Assembly (NCBI RefSeq): GCF_007860125.1
Contig: NZ_SJPW01000001.1
Span: 1,016,104-1,080,103, forward strand
Source of the DNA: Rubripirellula tenax
GTDB lineage: Bacteria > Planctomycetota > Planctomycetia > Pirellulales > Pirellulaceae
Length of the DNA: 64,000 nucleotides
Direction of reading: 5' to 3'
Below, piece by piece: positions 30,601-38,435 of the stretch; within the stretch, counting starts at the first letter, position 1, and each line of letters opens with the position of its first letter. The notes beneath the pieces are model-generated. The model worked only from the letters and a program-made list of their open reading frames with translations, made no database searches and was not told the DNA's origin. Both the position numbers and the translations under genes were made by a program.

Positions 30601-31037
30601 ATACCGATGCTCCGACCGTCACCGATCCATGGAAAGTGCTCGGTCGGAAATGGCATTCGCTTGGCAAGGGGTTTCCCGACAACGCGAAACCGGATTGGCC
30701 GTTGGAGATCGCCGATGCGACGCTTGCACTGTTGGAAAATGTCGCCGGCATCAACTCGCTGGATTTTCATTCGCCGAACAGCGTCACGGTAAAGCCCAAA
30801 GGCTCAAGCGTTCCATGGGCAGAGGTGGAAACGAAGACTCCCGAATCGCTAAAGGTCACGCTCGCGGGCCCACGTGAGGCGATTGATATGGACGGATTGC
30901 CAACGATGCGAGTCGACGGCCCCGTCGAACTGGGTGACTACACGATCATCACGTTGAACTTCACGGACGCGAAACACGTCCGCAGTCGCAAACTGAAATC
31001 GTTCTTAAAGAGCCACCTAGAACGATCGATACTTTGA
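24633..31037 (+). CDS. uvrA: Tandem-duplicated UvrA excinuclease subunit (double length)
   Basis: About 2134 residues from the ATG at 24633 (MTNMEITVKGAREHNL), over twice normal UvrA length. Half 1 (residues about 1-970) and half 2 (about 990-1950) are each a complete UvrA. Four Walker A motifs are seen (GVSGSGKSSLAFD, GVSGSGKSSLIGG, GPSGSGKSSMAMD, GPSGSGKSSLING). Four ABC signatures are seen (LSGGESQRIRLAG, LSGGEAQRIKLSR, LSGGEAQRIRLAG, LSGGEAQRVKLAA). Zinc-module cysteine pairs include CPKC, CNSC, CTTC and CPDC. A Lys/Pro linker near residue 1965 leads to a C-terminal domain of about 150 residues (WKVLGRKWHSLGKGF to the end) that is not part of UvrA. UvrA recognises bulky DNA lesions and loads UvrB; here one chain may replace the homodimer. 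Confidence 0.95.
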   Translation: MTNMEITVKGAREHNLRDVNLTLPRGQLICFSGVSGSGKSSLAFDTLYAEGQRRYVESLSNYARQFMGQMPKPDVDLVSGLSPSISISQKSSGNNPRSTVGTITEIYDFLRVLYARVGSGCCPKCDVPIAAQSQDAIASRILSLPDEATVWVMAPLVRGQKGEFRDLFEDLRKQGFTRARVDGETIRLSEPPTLDRNSRHDVEVVVDRIEPEARDRGRVTEAVILSLKLGEATLIVSLSEVDDPSTGPVKQDILYSSKYACNSCGQSFKPPTPQLFSFNSPQGMCTTCDGLGRLYTFVPDLLIPDDTLSVKKGAICLLGKWADLGRYRQHIYKGVAEAIDQALEFDKGTMLEAPWRDLPDDARRVWLWGTDDSLEFVWKGGSKATKYSGAFDGFIPELVDRYKTSKNKMQLRQFEKHMSTLDCPDCRGKRLNEQASSVHITSRSLGASKASKIEGTPKTLPELCELPVDELAEFFADIELGETEAKIASEALKEIRARIGFLLGVGLEYLTLGRTAPTLSGGESQRIRLAGQIGSGLVGVLYILDEPSIGLHPRDNDRLIETLERLRDTGNTLIVVEHDEDTMRASDLIVDFGPGPGIKGGRIVASGTIDDVMNSPKSVTGQFLSGARAILPAETLRPIDPATTLSIRGARFHNLKNVDVDIPLGVVVCVTGVSGSGKSSLIGGILEPALRNALNGAEQEIGLHQSISGLEHLDKTIAIDQSPIGRTPRSNPATYVKVFDEIRNLYAKLPEAKTRGYTSSRFSFNVDGGRCAACDGNGATKLEMDFLADIWVTCPVCQGRRYNRETLSVEFKGASIADVLEMDISQSLKLFKNIPKIAEKLQTLVDVGLEYLKLGQPSPTLSGGEAQRIKLSRELSKRDTGKTLYVLDEPTTGLHFADIEMLLKVIHRLADHGNTIVIVEHNTDVIKTADWVIDLGPEGGSGGGRVIATGRPADVAVVTESYTGAALAKSLGIQRKSPPKPIVHREIAKVNPRARTHVVVDAASEHNLKSVDVEIPRDAMTVFCGPSGSGKSSMAMDTIYAEGQRRYVESLSSYARQFIGQVQKPKVDRIEGLSPAVALEQKNLGHSPRSTVGTVTEVYDYLRILMARLGTMHCPDCQVPVGTQTPDQIVDKVMAMPEGTRAMLMAPIDVTAGEGAKDTWQSLRSTGYQRVRIDGVTVALDDAPALDPRKKQVVQVVVDRIVVQPSDRSRISDSVEQALSLGVGVLEVAIADDDRAEPKWKTITHSQHLVCSSCGRSFIELTPHHFSFNSAVGWCSSCDGLGTQTGTNPAALIGLPTQSLVEGAALLWPSVEKSVSLWMLSALSRHTGIRIDVPFEKLTVSEKRVLYRGTGSQWIEVKQSDTGTEPKKSKPAKNQADSQIFRFQFKGFYPALEEASRLTPGLRGKLEQFTDEIDCAACDGSRLREEAAAVRFRDRTIADYVHLPLDQLADEVKTWKLDKREKKIAGELVREVESRVRFLLDVGLNYLTLHRGAATLSGGEAQRIRLAGQLGSGLCGVLYVLDEPTIGLHPRDNLKLLGALHRLRDQGNTLLVVEHDHDVIGGSDYLCDFGPKAGRGGGRIVARGAPDAIEPLDQSVTIGFINGTESIAILAARRPVKSKSGEWQTNLLRVIGAREHNLKNVTLELPLGAFTAITGPSGSGKSSLINGILYPVLARRLHRARLRPGRHEKIEGVRYIDKVIEVDQSPLGNTPSSNPATYTGVFDLIRNLFAAIPDAAERKFTARTFSFNVPGGRCETCEGSGQLKIEMHFLPDVWVPCEDCQSRRYRDDVLDVKLHGKSIADVLDMQIGDAVELFAGHTKIQHILQTICDVGLDYVTLGQSAPTLSGGEAQRVKLAAELARPVTGNTLYLLDEPTTGLHFHDIEKLLGVLQRLVDMGNTVVVVEHNLDVIKCADWVVDMGPDAGVEGGKIVFAGTPEDLAKVKGSLTAPFLAEALGQPAPPTQRRPAKQKAKPAPKMPETKKTIAPESDDDTDAPTVTDPWKVLGRKWHSLGKGFPDNAKPDWPLEIADATLALLENVAGINSLDFHSPNSVTVKPKGSSVPWAEVETKTPESLKVTLAGPREAIDMDGLPTMRVDGPVELGDYTIITLNFTDAKHVRSRKLKSFLKSHLERSIL

Positions 31038-31043
31038 GCGGCG

Positions 31044-31238
31044 TCAATCTTTTTTGCGGCCCAGCGACACGAGCGGGGTCGCATCGACGGCGTTGGGGTT
31101 TTTTACGCATGTGCCACAACCGCCGATTTGGCCGGCACCGTCTCGAGAGCCGCTAGAGACGATGCGATAGACGCGGCGGACCAGCCATGCGGCCGCGGCG
31201 GCAACGATCAGCGACGCGATTGCGGATTGCCAATTCAT
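31044..31238 (-). CDS. FeoB-associated Cys-rich membrane protein
   Basis: A 64-residue protein with an N-terminal membrane helix (AIASLIVAAAAAWLVRRVYRI) and a cytoplasmic GGCGTCVKN motif. This matches the small FeoB-associated Cys-rich family, which is encoded next to feoB. It starts 34 bases after the feoB stop on the same strand, so it is the third gene of the feo operon. The cysteines may bind iron or an Fe-S cluster. Confidence 0.85.
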   Translation of the reverse strand: MNWQSAIASLIVAAAAAWLVRRVYRIVSSGSRDGAGQIGGCGTCVKNPNAVDATPLVSLGRKKD

Positions 31239-31272
31239 CGAAACACCCTTCCAGCCTTTTCAAATCATGACT

Positions 31273-33501
31273 TCAAAAGAAGCGTGAACCCACTTGGTAG
31301 GTTACCAGCGCGCCGACGTAGGCCAAAACGGTCATGTAGGTGAAGCTAAGGATCGGCCACGACCAGCTATTCGTTTCGCGGCGGATCACCAACAACGTGC
31401 TGACACATTGGGCACACAGCGCGAAGAACACCATGATCGAGAGCGCGACCGGAATCGTATAGACCGGCGATCCGTCCGGGTGCGTCGAAGCACGCATCGC
31501 GCCGGCTAAACCCTCTTCGTCCGCATCGCCACCGAGCGAATAGATCGTCCCCAACGTCGCGATGATGACTTCGCGTGCCGGGAAGCTGGCGATCGCACCG
31601 ACGCCAATCTTCCAATCCCAACCCAATGGTCGTACCGCCGGTTCGATGGCGTGGCCGACGCGGCCCAAGGCGCTGCCTTCAAGCAAATCGGCCGATTCGG
31701 TTTGCAGTGCCAACTGGATCAACTCGGCTTCCGGTGAATCTTCGGCGATCGTTTCGAGTTGCGTTTCCAGTTCGTATTGGCGAGTGTGATCGCCCGGCCA
31801 GTAACCGGCGAACCAGATCACGATCGAAGCTGCGAAGATCAGCGTGCCCGCGCGAACGACGAACGCCAAACTGGCTTCCCAGACTCGCGACAACACGACT
31901 CGAATCGCCGGCACTTTGTATTCCGGCAACTCCATCACGAACGGCGCCACCTCGCCTCGCAAAATCGTCTTTTTCAAAATCCAAGCGACCGGAATCGCCG
32001 TCAACACGCCGACCATGTACATCGCCATCAGCACGATCGCCGGCATCGACAACCAGCCACCAAGAAACTTGGTCGCCGGCACAAATGCGCCGATCAACAA
32101 CAAATAAACGGGCAAACGAGCACTGCAGCTCATCAGCGGCGCGACCATGATGGTTGCGAAACGGTCCCGCCGATTCTCGATCACGCGGGTCGCCATCACA
32201 CCGGGTACCGCACACGCGAAGGAACTCATCATCGGCAAGAACGATTTGCCGCTCAATCCGAACAACGTCATCACTCGGTCGACCAAGAACGCGGCGCGGG
32301 CCATGTAACCGCAATCCTCTAGCACTGCTAAAAAGAAAAACAGTAACGCGATCTGGGGCAAGAAAATCAACACGCCGCCGACGCCCGCGATGACTCCGTC
32401 GGTCAGTAGACTGCGCAGCATCCCCGGCGCCATCATCGACGATACCGAATCGGAAACGAACCCCGTCGCACCGTCGATCATATCCATCGGAATCGACGAG
32501 AACGCGTAGATCGATTGAAAAATCAACAGCATCACCAAAACGAAACACACCAAACCGCCGATGCGATGCGTCAGCACCGAATCCAATCGATCGGTGATCT
32601 CGGATGAAGCCCGTCCCGTCTGTCCGATGACACCGTCTAGTTTCGTCTTTGCCCACGCGTAGCGAGCGTTGCATTCCATATCGATGGGATCGCCGACCGC
32701 CGTCGCCAATTTTTGGCGGGCTGCCATCAGTGGCGGCAACACGCCACCGCCAAGTCGCCGGATGACGCGTCTTTCCGATTCGCCGCCGCGGTCCAACAGC
32801 ATCCGTTGGATCAAGTAGTCGTCCGGCAGCGCCGTTTCGGCAGTCGCCGATGGGCCAGTCGTGCAAGCGCCCGACAAAAGGGATTCGCGAAAATCACCGC
32901 AAACGTCATAGAACGATTCGGGAAGCGTTCGTTCGCGGGCCGGCGCCGGCCCTGGATCAACCAAGTGTTTTTCGATTGCTTGTTTCAGTTCGGCGATACC
33001 TCGGCGCTTCGATGCCGACGTCGGAATGACATCGATCCCCAGTTGCGCCGACAAGCGATCCACGTCGATCGTGATGCCTCGCGAATCGATCGCGTCGTAC
33101 ATGTTCAGCGCGATGACCGTGGGCTTGCCCAGTTCGAGCAATTGGCTGACCAAGAACAAGTTTCGTTGCAGTTGGGCCGCATTGACGACGCACACGATCA
33201 CTTCGACCGGCGGTTCGTTTTCCAGATCGTCCGTCAGAACTTCGACGGCGACCAATTCATCAGGCGAACGCGGCGCCATCGAATACGTGCCCGGCAGGTC
33301 GACCAGCTCGATCGTTCGGGTGCCAACGCTGCATCGGCCGATCTTTTTCTCGATCGTTACGCCGGCGTAATTTCCCGTGCGAACGTTCAGGCCGGCCAAG
33401 GCGTTAAAGAGGGTGCTTTTACCAGTGTTGGGGTTCCCGACCAGCGCGACTCGCGCCGTCGTCACCGCCGCATTCCCCACCTGGTCCGATCCGATCGCCA
33501 T
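31273..33501 (-). CDS. feoB: Ferrous iron transport protein B
   Basis: A 742-residue inner-membrane Fe(II) transporter. The N-terminal G domain has GNPNTGKSTLFNAL (G1), VDLPGTYSMAPRSPDE (G3) and LNMYD (G4). The membrane part has the two Gate regions, for example FLPQIALLFFFLAVLEDCGYMAR, SFACAVPGVMATRVIENRRD and FPAREVIIATLGTIYS. Length matches the family. It lies between feoA and the FeoB-associated gene, the usual order of a feo operon, behind a Fur-box-like site. Confidence 0.97.
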   Translation of the reverse strand: MAIGSDQVGNAAVTTARVALVGNPNTGKSTLFNALAGLNVRTGNYAGVTIEKKIGRCSVGTRTIELVDLPGTYSMAPRSPDELVAVEVLTDDLENEPPVEVIVCVVNAAQLQRNLFLVSQLLELGKPTVIALNMYDAIDSRGITIDVDRLSAQLGIDVIPTSASKRRGIAELKQAIEKHLVDPGPAPARERTLPESFYDVCGDFRESLLSGACTTGPSATAETALPDDYLIQRMLLDRGGESERRVIRRLGGGVLPPLMAARQKLATAVGDPIDMECNARYAWAKTKLDGVIGQTGRASSEITDRLDSVLTHRIGGLVCFVLVMLLIFQSIYAFSSIPMDMIDGATGFVSDSVSSMMAPGMLRSLLTDGVIAGVGGVLIFLPQIALLFFFLAVLEDCGYMARAAFLVDRVMTLFGLSGKSFLPMMSSFACAVPGVMATRVIENRRDRFATIMVAPLMSCSARLPVYLLLIGAFVPATKFLGGWLSMPAIVLMAMYMVGVLTAIPVAWILKKTILRGEVAPFVMELPEYKVPAIRVVLSRVWEASLAFVVRAGTLIFAASIVIWFAGYWPGDHTRQYELETQLETIAEDSPEAELIQLALQTESADLLEGSALGRVGHAIEPAVRPLGWDWKIGVGAIASFPAREVIIATLGTIYSLGGDADEEGLAGAMRASTHPDGSPVYTIPVALSIMVFFALCAQCVSTLLVIRRETNSWSWPILSFTYMTVLAYVGALVTYQVGSRFF

Positions 33502-33546
33502 GGGAATGATGCGGCCGCTTTGGGCGGCTCGCCCGCAAAAGAGAAA

Positions 33547-33777
33547 TCAACCAATCGGTTGAACGAGAACTCGGCGTGCTTCGCCACCACGGACGGCGAT
33601 GCGACAACCGTGAATCGAGCACTTCACTGGCCCGCCCAGCGGAGCACGTCGCAAATACTCAACCGCTTCGCCGGGAATGAACCCCATCTCGCGAAGCCGA
33701 GAGGCGATTCCATCAACACCATCAATTTGAACGATTTGTCCGCGTTGGCCGGGCAGCAGCTGATCGAGCGTCGTCAA
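33547..33777 (-). CDS. feoA: Ferrous iron transport protein A (SH3-like)
   Basis: A 76-residue small SH3-fold protein that assists FeoB. It shows the family pattern TTLDQLLPGQRGQIVQI, LREMGFIPGEAVEYLRRAPLG and GCRIAVRGGEARRVLV. The start is a TTG at 33777 with AAGGA about nine bases upstream. The feoB start follows 46 bases after the stop. Confidence 0.92.
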   Translation of the reverse strand: MTTLDQLLPGQRGQIVQIDGVDGIASRLREMGFIPGEAVEYLRRAPLGGPVKCSIHGCRIAVRGGEARRVLVQPIG

Positions 33778-33794
33778 GGTCGGAGTTCCTTTAT

Positions 33795-33809
33795 TGAGAA
33801 TCAGTCTCA
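33795..33809. promoter_or_regulatory. Candidate Fur box upstream of feoA
   Basis: TGAGAATCAGTCTCA is a palindrome with arms TGAGA/TCTCA. It matches the 7-1-7 Fur consensus TGATAATNATTATCA at 12 of 15 positions by eye. It lies 18 bases upstream of the feoA start codon, where a bound repressor would block expression. This is the expected place for iron control of a feo operon. Confidence 0.6.
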
Positions 33810-34026
33810 GTAAGCGAAATCATCGCTGGTTGAGGAGCCGTTGTCAAGGGATCCGCTAAGAACGGGGATACAAACTTTGACTGAATTTGCGACTCGATAC
33901 CCGTGAAATTGGGCTGGATAGATGGACAGGTGATTCGGTACGCTGCCCGGCGGAAAGATTCCAGTTCTATTCGGATCAACGACATGGGCCCCGTCACGTT
34001 TGCCGGCCCAGTCATGGAGGACAGTC

Positions 34027-35325
34027 GTGCAAACGCTGAAAACCGCTGCCATCGTCGTCTTGCTGATGACCGTTATTTACGGTGCCTATGTGTCGTTGAC
34101 CACGCCGCCCGAACCGCTGCCGGCAGGCGTCGAGGACATGTTGGTCATTTCGGATGACGGCTCGTTGATGCTCGATTCGGCACTGCCACCTTCGCTGGGC
34201 GAGTTGGAAATCAACGCCGGATCGCTGGAAGGGTTACCCGAAATCATTCAGCCGACTGACTCGGTCGCCAGCAATTTGTTGGCGCCAAGTTCGTTACCGA
34301 ATTCGGCACCGAGCTTCGCCAACCCGTCGACCACAAACCAATCGATGGAATTGCCGAGCAACCGCACCCCGGCAGCACCCGCCAGTTTCTCGATCAGCGA
34401 CAGTATCGATGATTCGGCCATGAATAGCATCCCGGACATGGGTTCGAACTCGCCAAACTATCCCAATACCAACCGCGAGTTCGTCGTTCCGGATCCGGTT
34501 GCTTCACAATCCAAGTTCGATCCGAGTGCGGGAACCCGTTTCGCTTCATCCGAAAGTGCAAACGTTCCCGTCGCACAAGTTTCCGCGATCCGCGACGCCG
34601 TGGCCGGCGCCGTTTCGCTGGGCAGCAGTAGTTCCGGTTTGGTCAACGCGATCAAGATCGCCGATCGCCAGTACTCAAATGACCAATTGAAGGATGCGCT
34701 CGCGACGCTGAGCATTTTCTACACGGCGCCGAATCTGTCCGGCGAAGAACGCAGCGAACTGGTCCAACGCCTGGACTGGTTGGCCAAGGAAGTCATCTAC
34801 TCGAAACGCCACTTGCTCGAAAGCGCTCATCGCGTCGGACAAAGCGAAACGCTGATCGAGATCGCCCAACGCTATGAAGTGCCGTGGCAGTTGTTGGCCA
34901 ACATCAACCAAATCGAAGACCCCGTCACGGTGCTGCCGGGAACCGAATTAAAAGTCGTTCGCGGTCCGTTCCGCGCCGAAATCGACTTGGCATCTCGCGA
35001 ATTGACATTATTTTTGGGTGACCTTTACGCGGGGCACTTCCCCGTCGCCGTCGGCAACGATCCGTCGCCCAAACCGGGAACGTTCACGGTCCAAGACAAG
35101 CAGACGACGCGAACATTCTACGACGCGGCAGGATCCCCGATTCCGCCGGGCAGCGAAGAAAATCCCTACGGTAACGCGTGGATCGACTTGGGAGGGCAAC
35201 TGTGCATCCACGGCAGCCCTAGCCCACGTCAGCCGACGGAAAAAGGTTGCATCAGTGTCGCTGATGACGATGCCGACGACCTGTACGGCATCATCTCGCA
35301 AGGATCCTCGGTCGTGATCCGCTGA
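34027..35325 (+). CDS. LysM plus L,D-transpeptidase (YkuD) protein
   Basis: About 432 residues from a GTG at 34027 preceded by GGAGG six bases upstream; a TTG at 34000 lacks this. A membrane anchor or signal segment (TAAIVVLLMTVIYGAYVSL) is followed by a long Ser/Pro/Asn-rich linker. A LysM-like unit (GQSETLIEIAQRYEVPWQLL) leads to the YkuD domain (LASRELTLFLGDLYAGHFPV) with active-site motif IHGSPSPRQPTEKGCISV, containing the His and the catalytic Cys. Such enzymes form 3-3 peptidoglycan crosslinks or attach proteins. Peptidoglycan has been demonstrated in planctomycetes, so a wall role is plausible. It is divergent from feoA. Confidence 0.88.
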   Translation: MQTLKTAAIVVLLMTVIYGAYVSLTTPPEPLPAGVEDMLVISDDGSLMLDSALPPSLGELEINAGSLEGLPEIIQPTDSVASNLLAPSSLPNSAPSFANPSTTNQSMELPSNRTPAAPASFSISDSIDDSAMNSIPDMGSNSPNYPNTNREFVVPDPVASQSKFDPSAGTRFASSESANVPVAQVSAIRDAVAGAVSLGSSSSGLVNAIKIADRQYSNDQLKDALATLSIFYTAPNLSGEERSELVQRLDWLAKEVIYSKRHLLESAHRVGQSETLIEIAQRYEVPWQLLANINQIEDPVTVLPGTELKVVRGPFRAEIDLASRELTLFLGDLYAGHFPVAVGNDPSPKPGTFTVQDKQTTRTFYDAAGSPIPPGSEENPYGNAWIDLGGQLCIHGSPSPRQPTEKGCISVADDDADDLYGIISQGSSVVIR

Positions 35326-35339
35326 GTCGAATAGGACAT

Positions 35340-35451
35340 AGGTGACAGGCAGTAGGTCGCAGGGTTTCACGATCAGGCTGGTCGATCCGACGAAAACAAA
35401 TTGGTACGCTACGGCCGCCGAGTTCTTACTGATACTTGTTCCCTGTCACCT
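35340..35451. repeat. Inverted repeat between transpeptidase gene and pyrE
   Basis: AGGTGACAGG (35340-35349) and CCTGTCACCT (35442-35451) are perfect 10-bp inverted arms. They are followed by further near-repeats of the type TGTTACTTGTTACCTACT. It may be a small intergenic element; the loop is too long for a terminator. Confidence 0.5.
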
Positions 35452-35471
35452 GTTACTTGTTACCTACTCCC

Positions 35472-36026
35472 ATGTACGACCGCGACGAACTGATCCGATT
35501 GATCCAGAGTGAATCCCTTCGACGCGGCGACTTCACGTTGGCCAGCGGTAAGAAGGCATCGTTTTATTTGGATTGCCGGACTTTGACCCTGCACCCTAAG
35601 GGCGCAAACGTTGTCGCGGAGGGAATGCTGGAGGTCTTGCAGTCGCGTGATTCGATGCCGGATGCCGTCGGCGGCATGGCCATCGGCGCCGACCCGATCA
35701 CGGCGTCGATCGTGACCATCGCCGGCCAACGCGATTTGCCGTTGAAGGGCTTTATGGTTCGCAAAGAACCCAAGGGCCATGGCACCGGCAAGCAAGTCGA
35801 AGGTCCCGTCGAACCAGGCCAACGTGTCGTGATCGTCGAAGACGTCATCACCAGCGGCGGCAGCGCCATCAAGGCAGTCGAAGCAGCACGACAATTCGGT
35901 TTGGTCGTCGACGAAGTCATTGCCATCATCGATCGATTGGCCGGTGGACGCGAAGCGTTCGAAGCGATCGGTATCAAGCTAACGACGCTGACCACGATTC
36001 GCGATTTCGGAATCGAACCGGAATAA
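35472..36026 (+). CDS. pyrE: Orotate phosphoribosyltransferase
   Basis: A 184-residue enzyme of pyrimidine synthesis that converts orotate and PRPP to OMP. It has FTLASGKKASFYLDCRTLTL, the MAIGADPITASIV loop, FMVRKEPKGHGTGK and the PRPP signature RVVIVEDVITSGGSAIKAVE. The ATG at 35472 (MYDRDELIRLIQ) is the family-like start; a TTG at 35436 would add a meaningless repeat-encoded stretch. It converges with the next gene with only five bases between stops. Confidence 0.93.
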   Translation: MYDRDELIRLIQSESLRRGDFTLASGKKASFYLDCRTLTLHPKGANVVAEGMLEVLQSRDSMPDAVGGMAIGADPITASIVTIAGQRDLPLKGFMVRKEPKGHGTGKQVEGPVEPGQRVVIVEDVITSGGSAIKAVEAARQFGLVVDEVIAIIDRLAGGREAFEAIGIKLTTLTTIRDFGIEPE

Positions 36027-36031
36027 GCGAG

Positions 36032-37729
36032 CTACGGCGATCCGAATCGGTTCGCCAGCCATTGGCCTAGCAAACCTCCGTCGTCGTGAATCTGGCCCGA
36101 CTTGATCGAAACCGTTGCGCCGCGTTGCATGGATCCCTCGCTTCCGACGATTGCAACGTCATGGGTCATATAGTCCCGCGTGACGAAGACTCGGCTACGA
36201 AGATCGTCGTCGGATGCGTCGACCAAGTCGACGCCGTCCAGCGCTGTGGGCTGACTGATGTTGATGCCAACACTCGTTAGCAGCGTTGGCAACAAGTCCG
36301 CGTGCATCGTCGGCGTGTCGATCACTCGTGCCTTCACATCCGACCCCCAAATGATCGCGGGTGTCATGTTCTGCTGGGGTGACAATTTTGTGCCGTGACC
36401 GATTGTGCCGTCTTCCAAGAACGATTCACCGTGATCGCCGGTGACCATGACGATTCGTTTCTGCATCGACCGATCGTCGCCTACCGATGTGCCGACCAAG
36501 GCACCGATCATTCGGTCCGCTGTCATTGCCGCGTTTCGGTAACGGTTCCAGACTCGCGGTACATCGTCCGGTTTGAACGGAATCGTAAATCGATCATCGG
36601 CCGCGGGAGTGAACCGGCGGTCGTCCGGATAGCTGTCGTAGGTCGCATGCGTTGCGTACAGGTACAGCATCGCCAAACGAGGCGGCCTCGTTTCTTCGCT
36701 TTTGCGGTCCAAAAACCGGGCCGCCCCCATCGTCGCTCGACGGTCCGACGCCAATCCGTCGTGCGGTTCGATTTCGAATCGATCGAACTGCTCATCGCTG
36801 ATGTAGCCGTCCATCCGAAACGTCCGCCAATCATCGTGTCCGGCAAAGAAACCCAACTCATAGCCGGCACTGCGAAACAGTCGATTCATGGCCGGTGAAT
36901 ATCGAATCGGATGGTCGTACCAAACCGCCTCCAGTCCGCTGACGAGGCTGAACATGCCATGGTTTGTTGCGTTACCGCCCGAATAGTGCTGGCGACACCA
37001 GATTCCTTCCTGGGCCAACCGCCACAAGTTCGGCGTCCCTTCGGCAGTGATCAATTCATGTCGAAACGATTCGACGACCACGATCAACACATCCCGATCA
37101 TTCGGCGGCGCGATCACGTCGCGCTGGCCGACCAGCAAGCGATAGTCTTGTTCACGGTTGGCGATCGCCGATCGGAAATCCCAATCGCTGGTAACCGGTG
37201 GCATCTTCGTCGCCACCACGACAGCCTTTTCAAATTTAGGCGTGAACAAGATCGCGGCGAACCACCCGGCGGCGACGATCGCCAACCAAGGCTTCCATGC
37301 CAGCGACCGCGGTCGTTGGAACCGCATCGCAGCGGTTGCCGCGATCACATACACGGCGGAAAGCGCCGTGGGAATCGCGACCCCTTGTGCCACGTTCCAC
37401 GATGCATATTGCAACAGACCTTCGCGTAGGTCCGTCACGACTCGCCACACCGACCACGACCAGATGTGATCGCCCATCCATCGAAAAAGGACGGCGTCGA
37501 ACACAAACACGCATGGAAGGATCAAGCAGGCGATCGAAGCAACGGCGCGCAGCAGACGACGCCAACGCTCCGGCCCAATGTCGGCTACCGCTCCAAACGA
37601 AAACAGAACAGCGAGCCACCCGATAACGTCAACGACGGGGTTGGCAACCGAATCGCCAAACAAGTCAAGCGGATCGACAAAGCGGAACAACCCGATGGCA
37701 AAAGCGGCGAACAGGCATCGGAGCAACAT
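36032..37729 (-). CDS. Membrane sulfatase-like / phosphotransferase (alkaline-phosphatase superfamily)
   Basis: A 565-residue protein with about five N-terminal membrane helices (residues 1-165), then an extracytoplasmic hydrolase domain. The metal-binding start DVLIVVVESFRHELI, a nucleophile-region GGNATNHGMFSLVSG (Thr as candidate), and TGDHGESFLEDG with GHGTKLS follow the LTA synthase/phosphoethanolamine transferase layout. It probably transfers or removes a phospho- or sulfo-group on an envelope glycolipid. The canonical Cys/Ser-x-Pro-x-Arg sulfatase motif was not seen, which argues against a classic sulfatase. Confidence 0.75.
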   Translation of the reverse strand: MLLRCLFAAFAIGLFRFVDPLDLFGDSVANPVVDVIGWLAVLFSFGAVADIGPERWRRLLRAVASIACLILPCVFVFDAVLFRWMGDHIWSWSVWRVVTDLREGLLQYASWNVAQGVAIPTALSAVYVIAATAAMRFQRPRSLAWKPWLAIVAAGWFAAILFTPKFEKAVVVATKMPPVTSDWDFRSAIANREQDYRLLVGQRDVIAPPNDRDVLIVVVESFRHELITAEGTPNLWRLAQEGIWCRQHYSGGNATNHGMFSLVSGLEAVWYDHPIRYSPAMNRLFRSAGYELGFFAGHDDWRTFRMDGYISDEQFDRFEIEPHDGLASDRRATMGAARFLDRKSEETRPPRLAMLYLYATHATYDSYPDDRRFTPAADDRFTIPFKPDDVPRVWNRYRNAAMTADRMIGALVGTSVGDDRSMQKRIVMVTGDHGESFLEDGTIGHGTKLSPQQNMTPAIIWGSDVKARVIDTPTMHADLLPTLLTSVGINISQPTALDGVDLVDASDDDLRSRVFVTRDYMTHDVAIVGSEGSMQRGATVSIKSGQIHDDGGLLGQWLANRFGSP

Positions 37730-37748
37730 AAGATTGTGCCACTAGGAA

Positions 37749-38435
37749 TCAGTAGGGCACGCCGATCGCATCGCACAAGAACGACAACATCGGTTTCGCT
37801 TTCTTGATTCGGTCGATGATGATGGCGACAGCATCGGGGCCGCACAACTCTTTTTCAGCCAGCGGCGCGATCGCGATGAAGTCGATGCGACGCAGGTCTT
37901 CGATCATGGGGTGATCCTTGTCAAAGGCACGCGGCGACGTCTTCAGCTTTTCACCGGCAAGTGAAAATGTTTCGCGAAACGCTTTCTGGTCGCGTGCCTT
38001 GATCCATGCTTTCGAGTCTTGTGCGATTGCGTTTCGGAACGCCGCCAACTGGGGTGACGCCGGTCGCCACGAACCGGCACCGATGAAACAGTCACCCGGT
38101 TCCAGGTGCAGGTACACACCCGGCGCGTGAATGTTTTTGTCGGCTTGGTGGCGGATCGAGATCCCGACGTTCGTCTTGTAAGGCGTTTTGTCTTTTCCAA
38201 ATCGAGTGTCGCGATAGATTCGCATGACGCTGCCGCCGTGCCCTTTGGGGACAACGCACAACATCGGCGCGGCCTTCATCAGCGGCTTTTCCAACCGCGT
38301 TACCAATTCGACCGCCGGCCCGCGCACATCGTTCTCGTACCGTGGCTTGTTTTCGGCGAACCAATCGCGGTTGTTGTTCTTTTTCAGTTCGCGCAGAAAC
38401 CGAAAAAGCTTGGGCGACAATGGCGATTCAGGCAT
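37749..38435 (-). CDS. DUF2461 family protein
   Basis: About 228 residues. It starts LSPKLFRFLRELKKNNNRDWFAENKPRYE and contains RIYRDTRFGKDKTPYKTNVG and YLHLEPGDCFIGAGSW. These are characteristic segments of the DUF2461/TIGR02453 family, whose function is unknown. The ATG at 38435 overlaps the upstream gene's stop by eight bases (ATGCCTGA), so the two are coupled. Confidence 0.9.
   Translation of the reverse strand: MPESPLSPKLFRFLRELKKNNNRDWFAENKPRYENDVRGPAVELVTRLEKPLMKAAPMLCVVPKGHGGSVMRIYRDTRFGKDKTPYKTNVGISIRHQADKNIHAPGVYLHLEPGDCFIGAGSWRPASPQLAAFRNAIAQDSKAWIKARDQKAFRETFSLAGEKLKTSPRAFDKDHPMIEDLRRIDFIAIAPLAEKELCGPDAVAIIIDRIKKAKPMLSFLCDAIGVPY

Noticed and set aside
31679-32866. A 395-codon minus-strand ORF in another frame of feoB
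   Set aside because: It overlaps the FeoB membrane domain on the same strand and is Asp/Arg-rich low complexity, typical of a shifted frame.
36032-37729. Classic sulfatase
   Set aside because: The Cys/Ser-x-Pro-x-Arg motif is absent and the layout with N-terminal membrane helices fits LtaS/EptA-type enzymes better.
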